Shown piece after piece: positions 1 through 6,647 of a stretch of DNA of 12,023 bases (position 1 is the first letter of the stretch; each line of letters starts with the position of its first letter). The notes below the pieces were generated by a model. The model ran no database searches and was not told the origin of the DNA. It worked only from the letters and a program-made list of their open reading frames with translations. A program made the position numbers and the translations under genes. The stretch is from the NCBI GenBank assembly GCA_041302745.1, contig JBFYQP010000158.1, positions 1 to 12,023 of the forward strand, written 5' to 3'. The stretch is from JAPLGD01 sp041302745. Its GTDB lineage: Bacteria > Bipolaricaulota > Bipolaricaulia > UBA7950 > UBA9294.

Positions 1-18
1 CGTCACCCCTCGCAACCT

Positions 19-47
19 ATTATAGTCTATTGCAGGACGAAAGGCAA
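19..47 (-). promoter_or_regulatory. Sigma70-type promoter reading leftward out of the window
   Basis: On the minus strand a -35 box TTGCCT (47 to 42) is followed by exactly 17 bases and a perfect -10 box TATAAT (24 to 19). Transcription would begin near position 12 and leave the window, so the gene it serves is not visible. The -35 box lies inside the hairpin that probably ends the acyl-CoA synthetase transcript. The match is seen directly; promoter activity is inferred. Confidence 0.6.
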
Positions 48-74
48 GAGCCCCCCGAGAGCGAGGGGCTGCCT
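42..74 (-). terminator. Hairpin terminator after the acyl-CoA synthetase gene
   Basis: AGCCCC (49-54) pairs with GGGGCT (65-70), extended by AGGCA (42-46) with TGCCT (70-74). An outer repeat ATTGCAGG (29-36) / CCTGCAAT (72-79) encloses both. The hairpin starts 24 bases after the stop codon of the leftward gene. The tract after it on the minus strand (CTTGCCTTTCGT) is only modestly T-rich, so intrinsic termination is plausible but not certain. Confidence 0.45.
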
Positions 75-97
75 GCAATTCCTAGCGTCTGAGAACT

Positions 98-1729
98 CTA
101 CTGATGCAAGTGGCGCTTGATGTCGAGCTTGGCGCTCTTCTGGAAGGGCTCGTCGACGAGCGCGATGCATTCCTTGTTCTTGATGCGCTTGAACATCGCG
201 AGGTTCTCGCTCTTCTCGCGGATGGCCTCCCAGAGGTGTTCGATGGCGGCGTCCGGATCGCTGATGCCGTGGGCCTTCAGGTACGTCCAGTTGGGGTAGA
301 TCTTGGCGCACACCGCGGGGGCTCCCTGCCGCTCGCCCTCGTGGACCATGACCTCCTCGATCGCCGGGATGCCGGCGAACTCCCACTCGATCTCCTCGGG
401 GTAAACGTTCTTCCCCGTCTCGAGGACGATGACGTTCTTCGCCCGGCCGCAGATCAGAAGGCGGCCATGCTCGTAGGTTCCGAGATCGCCGGTGTGGAAC
501 CATCCGCTGGGTTCAAGCACTTCCGCCGTCGCTTGGGGATTCTTGTAGTACCCCTGCATGACGTTGGGCCCGCGAGCGAGGATCTCTCCCACGCCGTTCT
601 CGTCTGGGCGGTCGATGCGCAGCTCCACGCCCTCAATGGCCGTCATGCCGGGCTCCGGCGGAAACGCCTCGGCCATGCTGAGCAGCGGCGACGTCTCGGT
701 CAGGCCGTACCCCTCCATGGTGCCGAGGCCCATGCGGCGGAAGCCGGCGGCTGCGGTGGGGTTGAGGGGGGCGCCGCCCGAGGTGAAGAACCGGAACTGT
801 TTTCCGAACAGCTTGTTTCGAACCAGCGTCCCCATGAGAGTCGGAGACGAGCGGTCGATCGCCCGCTTGAGGGCGCTCTTCTCGATCGACTCGCGAACTC
901 GTCCGTAGAGGACGTTGTAGAGCTTCGGAACTCCGAGGATGATCGTCGGACGCGCCTTCTTCATCACCTCGGCGAGGTTCCGGTCGACGGGCGTGTACGT
1001 GGTCGTCGCGCCGGCGAACAGAGCCGTCACGAGGGTGATCGTGAGCCCGTAGATGTGGTTCCACGGAACGATCGACAGGAAGCGGTCGGTGGGGCCGAGA
1101 TCGACGACCTTCAACGCGGCGAGCGCGTTGGCCGAGATGTTGGAGTGCGTCAGCATCGCGCCCTTTGCGTTTCCCGTCGTCCCGGAGGTGTACATCAGGA
1201 TCGCGAGGCTGGACGAATCGACCTCCACCCGGGGCAGCGGCGCCTTTCCCAGAAGGAGAGCGTCGAGGAAGAGGACCTCGTCCTGCTTCGGGCGGTCCAT
1301 CGAGATGACGAACGTTCCCTTGAGGGCTCCGCGCTGCAGCTCCGCGACGTCATCCACCTTGCTTCCCGAGCAGAGGATACCCTTGACCCCCGCCTCGATC
1401 AGGATCCGCTCGATCTCGCCCTTCTGGAGCTCCGGATCCAAGGGAACGACCGTCGCGCCGGCGTGGAGGATCGCGAAGAAGCTCGTCGCCCACGCCGCGC
1501 GCGGCTTGGAGATCATCGCGACGCGATCGCCCGCGCCGACGCCCAACTCGGACAGGGCTCGCGCCAGGCGGCCGACCATCTCCCCGAGACGACTGTAGGA
1601 GATCTCGTTCAGGACGAGCTGAACTCCTCGTCCGCTCTTCCTTTCCTTGGGGATCGGCATGCAGAGTGCAATTCGATCCTTGTGGGCCTCCACCGCGTCC
1701 TCGAACAGCTTGGACACCGTTGGGTACAT
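98..1729 (-). CDS. AMP-forming long-chain acyl-CoA synthetase (FadD-like)
   Basis: 543-residue member of the adenylate-forming (ANL) superfamily. It should activate a fatty or other carboxylic acid with ATP to an acyl-adenylate and pass it to CoA in the cytoplasm, for lipid synthesis, remodelling or degradation. Visible motifs are the phosphate-binding loop YTSGTTGNAKG (180-190), the adenine-site motif GYGLTETSP (340-348), WFHTGDLG (410-417, Asp415 for ribose) and the hinge region GRAKNVIV (428-435). The length fits bacterial long-chain acyl-CoA synthetases. The frame is open further upstream, but ATG at 1729 is chosen because a GGAGG (in GGGAGGGAGG) lies 9 bases before it; ATG at 1738 would sit directly on that site. 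The gene follows trxB by 55 bases and is probably co-transcribed. The C-terminal A10 region (530-540) reads LDIKR where GKIKR is usual. Chain-length specificity cannot be read from sequence. Confidence 0.9.
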   Translation of the reverse strand: MYPTVSKLFEDAVEAHKDRIALCMPIPKERKSGRGVQLVLNEISYSRLGEMVGRLARALSELGVGAGDRVAMISKPRAAWATSFFAILHAGATVVPLDPELQKGEIERILIEAGVKGILCSGSKVDDVAELQRGALKGTFVISMDRPKQDEVLFLDALLLGKAPLPRVEVDSSSLAILMYTSGTTGNAKGAMLTHSNISANALAALKVVDLGPTDRFLSIVPWNHIYGLTITLVTALFAGATTTYTPVDRNLAEVMKKARPTIILGVPKLYNVLYGRVRESIEKSALKRAIDRSSPTLMGTLVRNKLFGKQFRFFTSGGAPLNPTAAAGFRRMGLGTMEGYGLTETSPLLSMAEAFPPEPGMTAIEGVELRIDRPDENGVGEILARGPNVMQGYYKNPQATAEVLEPSGWFHTGDLGTYEHGRLLICGRAKNVIVLETGKNVYPEEIEWEFAGIPAIEEVMVHEGERQGAPAVCAKIYPNWTYLKAHGISDPDAAIEHLWEAIREKSENLAMFKRIKNKECIALVDEPFQKSAKLDIKRHLHQ

Positions 1730-1784
1730 CGACCTCATCCTCCCTCCCTGCTGTGGGCCTGTTGCGCTCCGGCGCCCGGCCGGG

Positions 1785-2732
1785 CTACTCGGCGAGGTAC
1801 AACTCCGCTTCGAGGGCGGCCGTCGCCCCCTCCCCGGCCGCGATGACGGCCTGGGCGTAGCGATGTGCGTCGATTCGCGCGTCTCCCGCGGCGAAGATCC
1901 CGGCAACCGACGTGCGCAGACGGGAGTCGGTGACGATGTACCCGTCCGAGTCGAGCGGAATGCTTCCCCGAAGGAAGTCCGTCTGCGGCATGTGGCCTAC
2001 GTTGACGAAGATCCCGTCAGCCGGAACCTCTTCGATGTCTCGGGTGTCGAGACGTCGGAGACGGATCGCCGTCACGCCTTGCTCGCCCACCACCTCTGCA
2101 ACCTCCCGGTTCCACAGGAAGCGGATCTTTGGGTGCGCCGCGGCCCGCTGCCGCAGCACGCCGGAAGCCCTGATCGCTCGCGGGTCCTCCTTCGGGTGTC
2201 GGACGACGACGGCCACGGAGTCTGCATACCGCGTGAGAAAGAGCGCCTCCATCAGCCCCGAGTCTCCGGCTCCCACCACGACCACCCGCTTGCCCTGAAA
2301 GAAGAACCCGTCGCACGTCGCGCAGTAGGACACGCCCCGGCCTTTGAGGCGCGCGGCGCCCTCGGCGGAGAGGTCCCTCGGCCGCGATCCTGGGGCGAGG
2401 ATGACCACCTTCGCCTCGATGGCGCGGCGCGGCGTCACGACTCGGTGGACTTGTCGACCGGGCTCGATGCGCAGCACCTCGTCCTCTACGATCTCCGCGC
2501 CCAGACGCTCGACTTGGCTCCGGAGCGCGGCCATGAGCTCCGGAGCCGAGGCTGGCTCAGCAAGCCCAGGCCAGTTCTCGATGCGATCGGTTTCGTTGAG
2601 TTGTCCGCCCGGGATTCCCTTCTCGATGACGACCGTCGAGCGGAGGGCGCGCCCCGCGTACACCGCCGCCGTCATCCCCGCCGGGCCGGCGCCCACAATG
2701 ACCACGTCGTGGCGAGCCACCGTCTCGGTCAT
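1785..2732 (-). CDS. trxB: Thioredoxin reductase-like FAD flavoprotein
   Basis: 315 residues, the usual size of low-molecular-weight thioredoxin reductases, which pass electrons through FAD and a cysteine pair to thioredoxin. The N-terminal FAD loop GAGPAG is at 14-19, the redox pair CATC at 137-140, a second nucleotide-binding loop GAGDSG at 154-159 and the C-terminal FAD motif FAAGD at 280-284. The NADPH-phosphate motif HRRxxxRA of the classical enzyme is replaced by VRHPKEDPRA (177-186), and the usual YRQ near the C terminus is YAQ (292-294). The electron donor may therefore not be NADPH. ATG at 2732 has no Shine-Dalgarno sequence but lies 7 bases after a perfect TATAAT, pointing to a leaderless transcript. 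The promoter sits in the end of xseB; the acyl-CoA synthetase gene follows. Family assignment is secure; the physiological partner is inferred. Confidence 0.9.
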   Translation of the reverse strand: MTETVARHDVVIVGAGPAGMTAAVYAGRALRSTVVIEKGIPGGQLNETDRIENWPGLAEPASAPELMAALRSQVERLGAEIVEDEVLRIEPGRQVHRVVTPRRAIEAKVVILAPGSRPRDLSAEGAARLKGRGVSYCATCDGFFFQGKRVVVVGAGDSGLMEALFLTRYADSVAVVVRHPKEDPRAIRASGVLRQRAAAHPKIRFLWNREVAEVVGEQGVTAIRLRRLDTRDIEEVPADGIFVNVGHMPQTDFLRGSIPLDSDGYIVTDSRLRTSVAGIFAAGDARIDAHRYAQAVIAAGEGATAALEAELYLAE

Positions 2733-2739
2733 GGTTGGG

Positions 2740-2767
2740 ATTATAGGAGAGCGCTACGAAACGTCAA
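2740..2767 (-). promoter_or_regulatory. Strong sigma70-type promoter for leaderless trxB
   Basis: TTGACG (2767 to 2762), a 16-base spacer and TATAAT (2745 to 2740) lie on the minus strand. Only 7 bases separate the -10 box from the trxB ATG at 2732, so the expected transcription start coincides with the start codon. The -35 box overlaps the last codons of xseB. Box matches are 5/6 and 6/6; function is inferred. Confidence 0.75.
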
Positions 2768-2969
2768 AAGGCTCGAGGTCGAGTACGCCTTTCGCCTTCT
2801 CGACAACCTGCGAGATCTTGAGCCGAGCCTCGTCGAGGGCCTTCTTCGCAGAGGCCGCCAGCTCGAGTCCCTGCTCGAACAAGGCGATCGCCTCGTCGAG
2901 GGGGATGTCCTCGCGCTCGAGCGCGGAGGTGATCTTTTCGAGTTTCTCCAGCGTTTCTTCGATCTTCAC
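2754..2969 (-). CDS. xseB: Exodeoxyribonuclease VII small subunit
   Basis: 71-residue acidic, helical protein matching XseB. Several copies bind the C-terminal helices of XseA to form exonuclease VII, which degrades single-stranded DNA from both ends into oligonucleotides during repair. The family pattern is clear: a first helix TLEKLEKITSALE, the conserved turn PLDEAIALFEQGLEL (23-37) and a second helix through KALDEARLKISQVVEK. The start is GTG at 2969, whose GTG overlaps the xseA TGA as GTGA, a typical translational-coupling arrangement. An AGGAGGT lies 9 bases upstream of this GTG. The frame stays open upstream, but that part reads antisense-like across xseA and is not homologous. The last 14 bases carry the trxB promoter. 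Confidence 0.92.
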   Translation of the reverse strand: MKIEETLEKLEKITSALEREDIPLDEAIALFEQGLELAASAKKALDEARLKISQVVEKAKGVLDLEPFDVS

Positions 2970-4180
2970 TCCTCGTGCACCTCCTCGACGGACGACATCA
3001 ACCGGCCCTTGGCAACCCGGGTCATGATGTGCGTCCCGGGGACGACCGAACGCGCATCGCGAAGCGGACGCGACGCCCCGTCGACGTACGTGATGGAGAA
3101 CCCACGCTCCAACGGGCGCGTCGGGCTCGACAGCCGAAGGATCGCATCCAGCCGCGCCAGTCGCTCGCGCGGCCGCTCGAGGGCTCGCCGGGGAGCGCGG
3201 GCGAGCGTTGCTGCCTGCACGTCGAGACGCTGCTCGGCTGTCTCGAGAAGGCGGCTCGGGGTCCGGAACAGTGGGCGCCGAAGGCTCGCCTTGAGCAGCA
3301 TCTCGTTCTCCTCCAATCGACCGCGCAGCCCCCGGCTTGCTCGATCGGCGCACTCTGTCACTCGCCCTGCAACATCGGCGGCGTGCGGTGTTACGAGTTC
3401 GGCGGCCGCTGTGGGGGTCGCGGCGCGAAGATCGGCGACGAAGTCCGTGATGGTGAAGTCGATCTCGTGGCCCACCGCCGACACGACGGGAATCGGAGAC
3501 GCGTACACGGCGCGGGCCAGACGCTCGTCGTTGAACGGCGCGAGGTCCTCGGAGGCTCCTCCTCCTCGCCCGATCAGAATGAGGTCGAGAGGCGCTTCGC
3601 TTTGCGAGAACCGGATGGCTCGATCCAGGGCGGCGACGAGCTCCTCGGACGCCGTGTCTCCCTGCACCGAGGACGGGAAGAGCAGAAGCTCGGCGATCGG
3701 CCAGCGCCGTGACAGCACCGACACGATGTCGTGGAGAGCCGCCCCGGTCGGCGACGTTACGACGCCGATTCGGGTCGGGTAGGCGGGAATCGGTTTCTTG
3801 TGCTCGGGATCGAACAAGCCCTCGGCGTGGAGCTTCTGCTTGAGCCGCTCGAACGCGGCTTGAAGGACGCCGGCTCCCACCGGCTGTACGAGGGTGGCGA
3901 CAAACTGGTACCTGCCTCGCGGCTCGTAGATCGTGACCTTGCCGAATGCGAGGACCACCGACCCGGGCTCAATCGCGGAGAGGATCGGCGACCGGCTTCG
4001 AAAGCGGACGGCGCTCACCTCGGCGGCCGCATCCTTCAGCGTGAAGTACATGTGGCCCGAGCTGGCGTGCGAGATCTCGGAGACCTCTCCCTTCACCCAA
4101 ACCCCTCCCAGGCCGCCCTCGACAATGTCCCGGGCGGTCCGGTTCAGCTCGGACACGGTGTAGACGTGCTCTTCGTCCAT
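2966..4180 (-). CDS. xseA: Exodeoxyribonuclease VII large subunit
   Basis: 404-residue catalytic subunit of exonuclease VII, somewhat shorter than the 456-residue E. coli protein. An N-terminal OB-fold (about 1-100) starts with the conserved YTVSELNR and ends in GRYQ. The nuclease core follows: RIGVVTSPTGAALHD (137-151), GRGGGASEDLAPFN (204-217) and VGHEIDFTITDFVAD (236-250) with RAATPTAAAE (252-261), which hold the conserved acidic, His and Asn positions. A helical region (about 265-350) for XseB binding leads to the C-terminal LERGFSI segment. ATG at 4180 is chosen because homologous sequence begins there. No Shine-Dalgarno site is visible; the nearest -10-like box is TACACT (4199 to 4194), 13 bases upstream and lacking a good -35. 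It heads the leftward cluster, divergent from rnpA across 139 bases, and overlaps xseB by 4 bases. Confidence 0.95.
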   Translation of the reverse strand: MDEEHVYTVSELNRTARDIVEGGLGGVWVKGEVSEISHASSGHMYFTLKDAAAEVSAVRFRSRSPILSAIEPGSVVLAFGKVTIYEPRGRYQFVATLVQPVGAGVLQAAFERLKQKLHAEGLFDPEHKKPIPAYPTRIGVVTSPTGAALHDIVSVLSRRWPIAELLLFPSSVQGDTASEELVAALDRAIRFSQSEAPLDLILIGRGGGASEDLAPFNDERLARAVYASPIPVVSAVGHEIDFTITDFVADLRAATPTAAAELVTPHAADVAGRVTECADRASRGLRGRLEENEMLLKASLRRPLFRTPSRLLETAEQRLDVQAATLARAPRRALERPRERLARLDAILRLSSPTRPLERGFSITYVDGASRPLRDARSVVPGTHIMTRVAKGRLMSSVEEVHEE

Positions 4181-4284
4181 TCGAATCGTCGAGAGTGTAC
4201 CGGGTCGGCGCTTGGCGGAGTACCGCGCCGGGACCCGTCGGGCTGCGGCGTACGCTCCCGGCTCCAGCGACGATGCCGCTAACC

Positions 4285-4313
4285 TTGAAACCCAGCGGGC
4301 TTCACACTATAGT
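4285..4313 (+). promoter_or_regulatory. Sigma70-type promoter for leaderless rnpA
   Basis: TTGAAA (4285-4290), a 17-base spacer and TATAGT (4308-4313) lie on the plus strand. Six bases later comes the rnpA ATG at 4320, so the transcript is expected to begin at or beside the start codon. It would drive the run rnpA - greA-like - lysS - PAP2. Box matches are 5/6 each. Confidence 0.7.
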
Positions 4314-4319
4314 ACCGAC

Positions 4320-4670
4320 ATGCTTGACGGGAGCGGAAGCCGCTTCCCGGTCACGATGCGTCTCAAGAAACGCACGGACTTCCTCCGGGTCTTCCGAAAG
4401 GGCGCAACGTGGTCCGGGGCGTGTTTTGCTCTCCACGTCCTTCCGAGGGCCGAGGGTCCTCGTCTGGGCATCGTCATCTCGCGCAAGTATGGGACGGCGG
4501 TGGAGAGGAACCGCGCCAAGCGACGGATTCGCGAGGCATTCCGCGCGAACACGGAGCGGCTGCCGAGCGCGGACATCCTCGTACGACCGAGCCCCGCCTG
4601 CCGTGAAGCAACCGTGGACGAGATCGCACGGCTCTTGATCGAAGGAGCAAACCGCGCGATCGGACGATAG
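4320..4670 (+). CDS. rnpA: Ribonuclease P protein component
   Basis: 116-residue basic protein that binds the catalytic RNase P RNA and the 5' leader of precursor tRNAs, helping remove the leader. The family signature is intact: RLKKRTDFLRVFRKG (14-28) at the start of the fold, then RLGIVISRKYGTAVERNR (48-65) running into AKRRIREAFR (66-75), which contains the RNR motif. ATG at 4320 fits the promoter 6 bases upstream. Most relatives begin near residue 13, so ATG at 4356 is the alternative; no Shine-Dalgarno sequence supports it. Codons 4-10 contain a hairpin (4329-4348). rnpA normally sits beside rpmH and yidC; here it heads a cluster with a GreA-type factor and lysS, and no rpmH is present in the window. 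The function call is secure; the N-terminal 12 residues are uncertain. Confidence 0.92.
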   Translation: MLDGSGSRFPVTMRLKKRTDFLRVFRKGATWSGACFALHVLPRAEGPRLGIVISRKYGTAVERNRAKRRIREAFRANTERLPSADILVRPSPACREATVDEIARLLIEGANRAIGR

Positions 4671-4682
4671 GGAGGAACGCCG

Positions 4683-5162
4683 ATGAACCAGGAGACGATC
4701 TACCTCACGAAGGAAGGGTACGAGCTCATGCGACAGGAGCTCGAGAAGGTCGAGAAGACCCTCTACGAGGAGATCCCGGAGAAGCTGAAGACCTCGAAGC
4801 TGAACGGCGGCGACCTCCGCGAGAACAAGGAGTACATGTACCTGCAGAGCCAGCAGGAGTACTACGAGCGCGAGGTGCGGCGTCTGCAGTCGATCCTCGA
4901 GGTCGCCGAAGTCCTCCCCGACGAGGCCATCTCCAAGGACGTCATCGGGATTGGATCGCGCTTCCTTCTCCAAGACCTCACCCTGAAGGAGAGCGGCACG
5001 TTCACCCTCGTCAGCCCCGCCGAGGTCGACCTCGACGCCGGGAAGATCTCCGTCGCGTCCCCCGTCGGGCGACTCCTGCTCGGGAAGCGCGAAGGGGATC
5101 AGGTGAAGGCCGAGTTCCCGTGGGGCACTTCACGCTTCCGCGTGATCGCGATCAACAAGTAG
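4683..5162 (+). CDS. greA: GreA/GreB-family transcript cleavage factor
   Basis: 159 residues, the standard Gre-factor size. Gre factors insert a coiled coil into the RNA polymerase secondary channel and promote cleavage of backtracked RNA. The N-terminal coiled coil spans about 8-78, with the tip motif GDLRENKEY (43-51); the two acidic tip residues, Asp44 and Glu47, are retained. The following stretch YLQSQQE departs from the usual AAKEEQ. The C-terminal FKBP-like domain (about 85-159) has the expected SPVGRLLLGKREGD (126-139) and final P-G-fRV-I pattern. GGAGGA lies 6 bases before ATG 4683. The gene begins 12 bases after rnpA and ends 15 bases before lysS, so it is co-transcribed. Retained tip acids argue for a true cleavage factor rather than an inhibitory Gre homologue, but GreA versus GreB cannot be separated by eye. 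Confidence 0.9.
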   Translation: MNQETIYLTKEGYELMRQELEKVEKTLYEEIPEKLKTSKLNGGDLRENKEYMYLQSQQEYYEREVRRLQSILEVAEVLPDEAISKDVIGIGSRFLLQDLTLKESGTFTLVSPAEVDLDAGKISVASPVGRLLLGKREGDQVKAEFPWGTSRFRVIAINK

Positions 5163-5177
5163 GCGGACGGAGAGACC

Positions 5178-6647
5178 ATGTCCGATCCCTTGGTCCACGC
5201 GCGCCTCGAGAAGGTCGAGGCGCTGAGAGCACAGGGCGTTGACCCGTTTCCGGCGCGGGTCCCAGCGTCCGAGCGGATCGACGGGGTGTTGCGTCGCTAC
5301 GGAGGTCTCGCTGCCGAAGAGCACAGCGGCGCTCGGGTCGCGGTGGCCGGCCGACTCATGGCTCGTCGCCAGATGGGAAAGGCGACGTTCCTCGATCTGC
5401 GGGACGGATCCGGGAAGATCCAAGTCCACGCCGCCGCCGATCGGCTCGGTGGCGAAGCCTACCAGAGGATCTGTGACTCCGATGTCGGCGACTTCCTCCA
5501 CGTTGCGGGCGAGGTCTTCCGAACGAAGCGCGGCGAACTGACCGTGGCAGCGGAATCGTGGACGTTCTTGGCCAAGGCGATCCGCCCGTTGCCCGAGAAA
5601 TGGCACGGCCTGAAGGACGTCGAGCTCCGCTACCGCCACCGCTCGCTCGATCTTCTGTCGAACGACGAAACCCGCGAACGGTTCGTTCGTCGCGCGAGGA
5701 TGATGGAGACCGTGCGCTCCGAGTTGACGGCGCTCGGGTTCCTCGAGGTCGAGACGCCGGCCTTGCACCCGATTCCCGGCGGCACCACGGCGCGGCCGTT
5801 CATCACGCACCACAACGCGCTGGACTTGGACCTCTACCTTCGCATTGCGCTCGAGCTCTACCTCAAGCGGACCTTGATCGGCGGGATCGACCGGGTGTTC
5901 GAGATCGGTAAGTGCTTCCGCAACGAAGGCGTATCGACCAAGCACAACCCCGAGTTCACGATGTTGGAGCTGTACCAGGCGTACACCGACTACGAGGGGA
6001 TGATGCGGCTGGCCGAGTCGCTGGTGGGCGCCGTCTTCCAGGCGGCCGTCGGGTCGCTGGTCGTCGACTACCAGGGGACGCGCCTCGACTTCTCGCCTCC
6101 CTGGCGCCGCGTTGCGATGCTCGACGCGATTGCCGAGACCTCGGGTCTCGAGCTCGGGACGTTGACCGCGCCGGAGATCGTCGCGGCGGCGAAGGAAAAA
6201 GGGATCGGCGTTCCAAACCTGTCCCGTCCGAAGCTCATCGAGCACCTGTTCGACCGGTTCGTCGAGCCGACGCTCATCCAGCCGACCTTCGTGACCGACT
6301 ATCCCGTCGAGATCTCGCCTCTCGCCAAGCGCCGCGCCGATGCGCCGCACCTCGCGGAGCGGTTCGAGCTGTTCGTGATGAATATGGAGATCGCGAACGC
6401 GTTCTCGGAGCTGAACGATCCGGTGGACCAGCGGGTCCGGTTTCTGGACCAGGAGCGGCTGCGGGCGGGCGGCGACGAGGAAGCTCAGCGGATCGACGAG
6501 GACTTCCTGTTTGCCCTAGAGCACGGGATGCCGCCGACGGGGGGGATGGGCGTCGGCCTTGACCGTCTCGCCATGCTTCTTCTGAACGCCGCCTCGATTC
6601 GCGACGTCATTCTGTTCCCCGCGCTCCGCAGGAAGGACGAGGCGTGA
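5178..6647 (+). CDS. lysS: Lysyl-tRNA synthetase, class II
   Basis: 489 residues, a typical bacterial LysS length. It charges tRNA-Lys with lysine using ATP. The N-terminal anticodon-binding OB-fold covers about 54-132 (VAVAGRLMARRQMGKATFLD near its start). The class II core shows motif 1 around LGFLEVETPALHPIPGG (186-202), the lysine-site stretch ARPFITHHNALDLDLYLRIA (205-224), motif 2 with FRNEG (247-251) and HNPEFTMLELYQAY (256-269), and motif 3 GMGVGLDRL (456-464). All catalytic motifs look intact. ATG at 5178 has a GGAG about 5 bases upstream. It follows the greA-like gene by 15 bases, and its TGA overlaps the GTG start of the PAP2 gene as GTGA, indicating translational coupling. Alternatives such as AsnS or the PoxA/EpmA paralogue are unlikely, because the full OB domain is present. 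Confidence 0.97.
   Translation: MSDPLVHARLEKVEALRAQGVDPFPARVPASERIDGVLRRYGGLAAEEHSGARVAVAGRLMARRQMGKATFLDLRDGSGKIQVHAAADRLGGEAYQRICDSDVGDFLHVAGEVFRTKRGELTVAAESWTFLAKAIRPLPEKWHGLKDVELRYRHRSLDLLSNDETRERFVRRARMMETVRSELTALGFLEVETPALHPIPGGTTARPFITHHNALDLDLYLRIALELYLKRTLIGGIDRVFEIGKCFRNEGVSTKHNPEFTMLELYQAYTDYEGMMRLAESLVGAVFQAAVGSLVVDYQGTRLDFSPPWRRVAMLDAIAETSGLELGTLTAPEIVAAAKEKGIGVPNLSRPKLIEHLFDRFVEPTLIQPTFVTDYPVEISPLAKRRADAPHLAERFELFVMNMEIANAFSELNDPVDQRVRFLDQERLRAGGDEEAQRIDEDFLFALEHGMPPTGGMGVGLDRLAMLLLNAASIRDVILFPALRRKDEA

Noticed and set aside
1774..1785. Palindrome GCCCGGCCGGGC at the end of trxB
   Set aside because: It could hint at a terminator between trxB and the acyl-CoA synthetase, but the stem is only 4 bases with a 4-base loop, no T-run follows and the downstream gene has no visible promoter of its own.
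104..1846. Long plus-strand open frame (580 codons) opposite the acyl-CoA synthetase
   Set aside because: The opposite strand encodes an enzyme with complete ANL motifs. The plus-strand translation is rich in Arg/Asp/Val, low in complexity and shows no family motif; it is an antisense artefact of high GC.
1647..3782. Very long plus-strand open frame (711 codons) across trxB, xseB and xseA
   Set aside because: It crosses three recognisable minus-strand genes and their boundaries, and its product is Arg/Ser-rich with no motifs. Long antisense frames are expected at this GC content.
5130..6350. Minus-strand open frame (406 codons) opposite lysS
   Set aside because: lysS on the plus strand has all class II synthetase motifs; the antisense product has none.
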